A stretch of 64,000 nucleotides of DNA from Cyclobacteriaceae bacterium. GTDB lineage: Bacteria > Bacteroidota > Bacteroidia > Cytophagales > Cyclobacteriaceae. Numbering within the stretch: the first letter of the stretch is position 1; each line of letters begins with the position of its first letter. The notes beneath the pieces are model-generated. The model had not been told where the DNA came from. It searched no databases and was given only the letters and a program-made list of their open reading frames with translations. Positions 60,981 through 64,000 of this stretch are shown here, piece by piece. The position numbers and the translations under genes were made by a program. The stretch spans positions 1 to 64,000 of the forward strand of contig JAOUDZ010000009.1 of the NCBI GenBank assembly GCA_029858965.1, written 5' to 3'.

Positions 60981-60996
60981 AATTGATATCCTATGA

Positions 60997-61527
60997 TTAA
61001 TCAAAACTCTTTTCATTAACTTCTGACGCACCGGCAGCTTTGAGGATGCTGGAAATTTCATCTTTGTTCTTACTCTTATTCAGGGCAAGATCAATCGCCA
61101 TGACATGCTTGTCTTCCGTACTGCGGATATCAAACTGGCGTGGCCATTTGTATGGCTTTAAATCACTGGCAATCAAGAATGTAGCGACCATTCCCAACGA
61201 TGCTAACAATACGGTTAATTCAAACGTGACCGGAATAAAAGGGGGCAATGAAGCAAAGTTTTTGCCACCGATGATCATTGGCCAGTCATACCCAAGCATC
61301 CATATCTGCATGACCAACGCTATAGAAGTACCTGTTATACCGAACATAAAAGCTGCTATGGGCAGGCGGCTACGTTTGTAACCCAATACTTCATCGAGGC
61401 CGTGGACAGGAAAGGGCGAATATACTTCATGAATCTTCACACCACTTTGTCTTACAGCGGTTACACCACTGATTACAGCGTCTTCGTCATCAAACACGCC
61501 CACTAAAAAGTTTTTATCTGCGTCCAT
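60997..61527 (-). CDS. actD: Alternative complex III subunit ActD (DUF3341)
   Basis: 176 residues. DUF3341: N-terminal soluble domain (FLVGVFDDEDAVISGVTAVR, VYSPFPVHGLDEVLGYKRSRLP) then two membrane segments (IAAFMFGITGTSIALVMQIWM, PVTFELTVLLASLGMVATFLI) and a short C-terminal domain. ActD is a membrane scaffold subunit of ACIII. It lies between actC and actE, matching the conserved order. Confidence 0.93.
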   Translation of the reverse strand: MDADKNFLVGVFDDEDAVISGVTAVRQSGVKIHEVYSPFPVHGLDEVLGYKRSRLPIAAFMFGITGTSIALVMQIWMLGYDWPMIIGGKNFASLPPFIPVTFELTVLLASLGMVATFLIASDLKPYKWPRQFDIRSTEDKHVMAIDLALNKSKNKDEISSILKAAGASEVNEKSFD

Positions 61528-61557
61528 TGTCTATAAGTTTAACACGACTGCGATGCA

Positions 61558-62946
61558 TCAGTGAGGTGTCTCGTCAGTCTTTTTCTCAGACCCTATACTA
61601 ATAATACTTTTTACTTCAGCCATATTGATCACCGGGAAGAATTTTGCGAAGAGCAAAAACGCCCCGAAGAAAAATCCGACTGTAAACAAAAACTGACCAA
61701 TGTCATACATTGTTGGGTGGAACATGGTCCAGCTTGAAGGAATATAATCCCGGTGCAATGATGTAACAATGATAACAAACCGTTCGAACCACATTCCGAT
61801 ATTCACAACGATTGAAAGAATAAATGTAGCTGCAATACTTGTTCTTATTTTCTTGATCCAGAAGAGTTGTGGGGAAACAACGTTACAGGTCATCATTGAC
61901 CAATAGGCCCAGGCATACGGTCCCTGAATCCTGTTGTAAAATGCATATCCTTCATATTCAACACCGGAGTACCAAGAAATAAACAACTCCGTTATGTATG
62001 CAATACCTACGATTGAACCTGTAACAATGATGATGATGTTCATCAGTTCAATGTGGTAAATTGTGATGTAGTCTTCGAGTTTGAAGACTATTCGCGTTAT
62101 CAGCAGCAGCGTCAATACCATCGCAAAACCAGAAAATATAGCCCCGGAAACGAAGTATGGCGGGAAAATAGTCGTGTGCCAGCCTGGTATTACAGAAGTG
62201 GCAAAATCCATTGACACAATGGTATGGACGGAAAGCACGAGTGGCGTTGATAACCCGGCGAGGATCAGGGCTACAGATTCGTAACGCATCCAAGTCTTCG
62301 CACCCCCTTGCCAGCCAAAGCTTAGTGCATTATAAATCATGGCCCGTATATTATTTCCATGAATAACCGCCCGATCTCTGATTACTGCGAAATCAGGAAT
62401 CAGTCCAATGTACCAAAAGACCAACGATACTGTAAAGTACGTGGAGATGGCAAACACATCCCACAGCAGCGGCGAGTTAAAGTTTGGCCAAAGTGAACCA
62501 AATGTATTGGGTAACGGCAATGTCCAATAGAAACCCAACCAAAGTCTACCCATATGCATTAATGGGAAAGTAGCGGCACAAATAACGGCAAAGATTGTCA
62601 TCGCTTCTGCAGCCCTGTTGATTGACATTCTCCAGCGCTGCCTAAACAATAGCAGGATAGCAGAGATCAATGTTCCCGCGTGACCGATACCGACCCACCA
62701 GACGAAGTTTGTAATATCCCACGCCCAGCCTACCGTTTTGTTTAGTCCCCATACCCCTACACCGGTCCACAACAAAGTAAGCGTGCAATAAAGTCCAAAG
62801 GTCAAAAACGCCATCGCGACAGCAAAAGCCGACCACCACAACCGTGTAGGTTTGCCCTCCACCTGGCGGCTAATGTCATGCGAAACATCCTTGACCGTTT
62901 TGCCGCCGGTTACCAGGGGATCGCGAACTACTGAAGTTACCTGCAT
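61558..62946 (-). CDS. actC: Alternative complex III membrane subunit ActC (NrfD family)
   Basis: 462 residues, about ten membrane segments, NrfD/PsrC-type quinone-binding subunit. FVWWVGIGHAGTLISAILLLFRQRWR, MHMGRLWLGFYW-type PLMHMGRLWLGFYWTLPLPNT, SVHTIVSMDFATSVIPGWHTTIFPPYFVSGA and FERFVIIVTSLHRDYIPSSW are signatures of ActC. It anchors the iron-sulfur subunit ActB and oxidises menaquinol. It is the first complete gene of the operon in the window, 94 bases after actB. Confidence 0.95.
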   Translation of the reverse strand: MQVTSVVRDPLVTGGKTVKDVSHDISRQVEGKPTRLWWSAFAVAMAFLTFGLYCTLTLLWTGVGVWGLNKTVGWAWDITNFVWWVGIGHAGTLISAILLLFRQRWRMSINRAAEAMTIFAVICAATFPLMHMGRLWLGFYWTLPLPNTFGSLWPNFNSPLLWDVFAISTYFTVSLVFWYIGLIPDFAVIRDRAVIHGNNIRAMIYNALSFGWQGGAKTWMRYESVALILAGLSTPLVLSVHTIVSMDFATSVIPGWHTTIFPPYFVSGAIFSGFAMVLTLLLITRIVFKLEDYITIYHIELMNIIIIVTGSIVGIAYITELFISWYSGVEYEGYAFYNRIQGPYAWAYWSMMTCNVVSPQLFWIKKIRTSIAATFILSIVVNIGMWFERFVIIVTSLHRDYIPSSWTMFHPTMYDIGQFLFTVGFFFGAFLLFAKFFPVINMAEVKSIISIGSEKKTDETPH

Positions 62947-63040
62947 GTTATCGTTAAAAGTTAATCGTTACCAATTTTTAAGTGTGTGCGTGCTGGCTCT
63001 ATATGTGTAGCGAGTTTCCGCATTGGAAACCACCCATGCT

Positions 63041-64000
63041 TTAAGCTTTCACTGCTTCTTTGTTTCTCACTTTTGTTAAATACCAAATATTTGGCTTCAC
63101 GCCGATTTCCTCCAGTACCTGATAGGCGCGTGGATTATCGGTTACCTTGTCTACACGATGGGGATGCTTCTCATCCTTTGGCCTGATCTTAAGCAATTTT
63201 GACAATTTACTATCCGGATTGTTGATATCGCCAAACACGATTGCGCCCGTTGCACAGGAAGCCTGACAAGCGGTTACAACTTCTCCATCGTTCATCGGTC
63301 TTCTTTCCTTTTTCGCTGTCAGTTTACCTTGCTGAATGCGCTGCACGCAGAATGAACATTTTTCCATTACCCCGCGTGAGCGAACAGTAACATCCGGATT
63401 CAATACCATTTTACCCAAATCCGTATTCATTGACGGATTTGCAGACGCAAACTGATCGTTATCATGCAATTTAAACCAGTTGAATCTTCTTACCTTATAG
63501 GGGCAGTTGTTTGCGCAATAGCGTGTACCAATACAACGGTTATACGTCATTTGATTCAGTCCTTCTGTGCTGTGCGTTGTTGCTGCAACGGGACAGACGG
63601 TCTCGCAAGGCGCATTATTGCAATGCTGACAGAGCATAGGCTGAAATATCACTTCAGGATTCGCTGATGCTTCTTCAATACCTCTCCAATCGTCGGCAGG
63701 GGCATCACTACTATAATAGCGATCGATTCGCAGCCAATGCATTTCCCGACGATTGATTACTTCTTCACGCCCAACAAGGGCCACATTATTTTCGACATTA
63801 CAAGCTACCACGCAGGCACCACATCCTATACAAGTATTGAGATCAATTGCCATACCCCAATGATGGTCCTTATACTCATGACCTCTCCAAAGAGAAATAG
63901 CACCCGGGTCAACCTTATGCTGGGGATCTGACCACGTAGAAACTTTAGGATGGAATTCGCGATCCCAATGCTTGTCTTTAAAATTGCTTAAAGAAGTCTC
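63041..64000 (-). CDS. actB: Alternative complex III subunit ActB, C-terminal iron-sulfur part (5' end outside)
   Basis: The frame is open through the window edge: 319 residues visible plus the stop at 63041. The visible part is the NrfC-like ferredoxin half of ActB with four cysteine clusters: TCIGCGACVVACNVEN, CQHCNNAPCETVCPV, CIGTRYCANNCPYK and CSFCVQRI...CQASC, enough for three [4Fe-4S] and one [3Fe-4S] clusters as in known ACIII. The Met at 63853 is internal, not a start, because SLWRGHEYKDHHWG precedes it in frame and is typical of ActB. The molybdopterin-like N-terminal domain lies outside the window. Confidence 0.95.
   Translation of the reverse strand, partial: ETSLSNFKDKHWDREFHPKVSTWSDPQHKVDPGAISLWRGHEYKDHHWGMAIDLNTCIGCGACVVACNVENNVALVGREEVINRREMHWLRIDRYYSSDAPADDWRGIEEASANPEVIFQPMLCQHCNNAPCETVCPVAATTHSTEGLNQMTYNRCIGTRYCANNCPYKVRRFNWFKLHDNDQFASANPSMNTDLGKMVLNPDVTVRSRGVMEKCSFCVQRIQQGKLTAKKERRPMNDGEVVTACQASCATGAIVFGDINNPDSKLSKLLKIRPKDEKHPHRVDKVTDNPRAYQVLEEIGVKPNIWYLTKVRNKEAVKA

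Noticed and set aside
60981-61061. Upstream extension of actE overlapping actD
   Set aside because: The extension precedes a complete lipoprotein signal peptide, so it is open frame only.

Overview
The window reads as one chromosomal segment of an aerobic, pigmented member of the Bacteroidota, most likely order Cytophagales. The grounds are a type III glutamine synthetase, an alternative complex III (ActB-F) joined to a caa3-type oxidase operon, a fused CrtYcd-type lycopene cyclase, FtsX-like permeases typical of this group, weak Shine-Dalgarno sequences and several promoter-like TAnnTTTG/TTG elements. I see no rRNA, tRNA, CRISPR array, transposase or integrase. Both ends cut genes: a TPR protein on the left (3' part only) and actB on the right (3' part only).

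Layout. 1-6.9 kb: TPR protein end, M19 dipeptidase, S41 carboxy-terminal protease with an alpha/beta hydrolase, and glnN. 7.2-11.3 kb: a probable polyprenyl-phosphate-sugar module (PAP2 phosphatase, GT39, GT2) plus a membrane fatty-acid hydroxylase/sterol desaturase family protein. 11.4-16.7 kb: envelope and miscellaneous genes (DUF2807, TerB-like, YtcJ-like amidohydrolase, outer-membrane barrel, CapA-like). 16.7-21.4 kb: two genes of the ligase-associated DNA-damage set (pdeM and the DEXH helicase), separated by an oppositely oriented PiT phosphate transporter. 21.5-38.0 kb: a CarH/LitR-like MerR-B12 regulator, ECF sigma factor, crtI-crtB-idi, a sugar-acid pair (FAH-fold dehydratase and semialdehyde dehydrogenase), a DUF6435 small protein with a photolyase, a three-gene minus-strand operon of planctomycete-type cytochrome/DUF1549/DUF1553/DUF1501 proteins, then SRPBCC-crtZ-lycopene cyclase. 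38.5-50.3 kb: HlyD adaptor, ABC ATPase, a permease remnant and an intact FtsX permease on the minus strand, with an NtrC-family regulator and histidine kinase on plus and a 1213-residue kinase on minus. 50.35-64 kb: one long minus-strand respiratory operon, actB-C-D-E-F, coxII, coxI, ctaA, ctaB, two coxIII genes, coxIV, a SCO-like protein, DUF420, a CxxC small membrane protein and DUF983.

How the genes may work together. The carotenoid genes suffice to turn GGPP into zeaxanthin (crtE is not in view). The upstream regulator keeps the Trp-x9-Glu-His and Glu-x-His-x-x-Gly cobalamin signatures of light-sensing CarH/LitR proteins, and the sigma factor and photolyase nearby fit a light/UV-protection regulon; an 8-bp inverted repeat overlaps the likely promoter of the sigma gene. 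The respiratory block would carry electrons from menaquinol through ACIII and its cytochrome c subunit to the oxidase, with heme A synthesis and assembly genes in the same transcript.

All assignments come from reading the sequence; no database search was run. Family names are recognition calls; regulatory sites are inferences.
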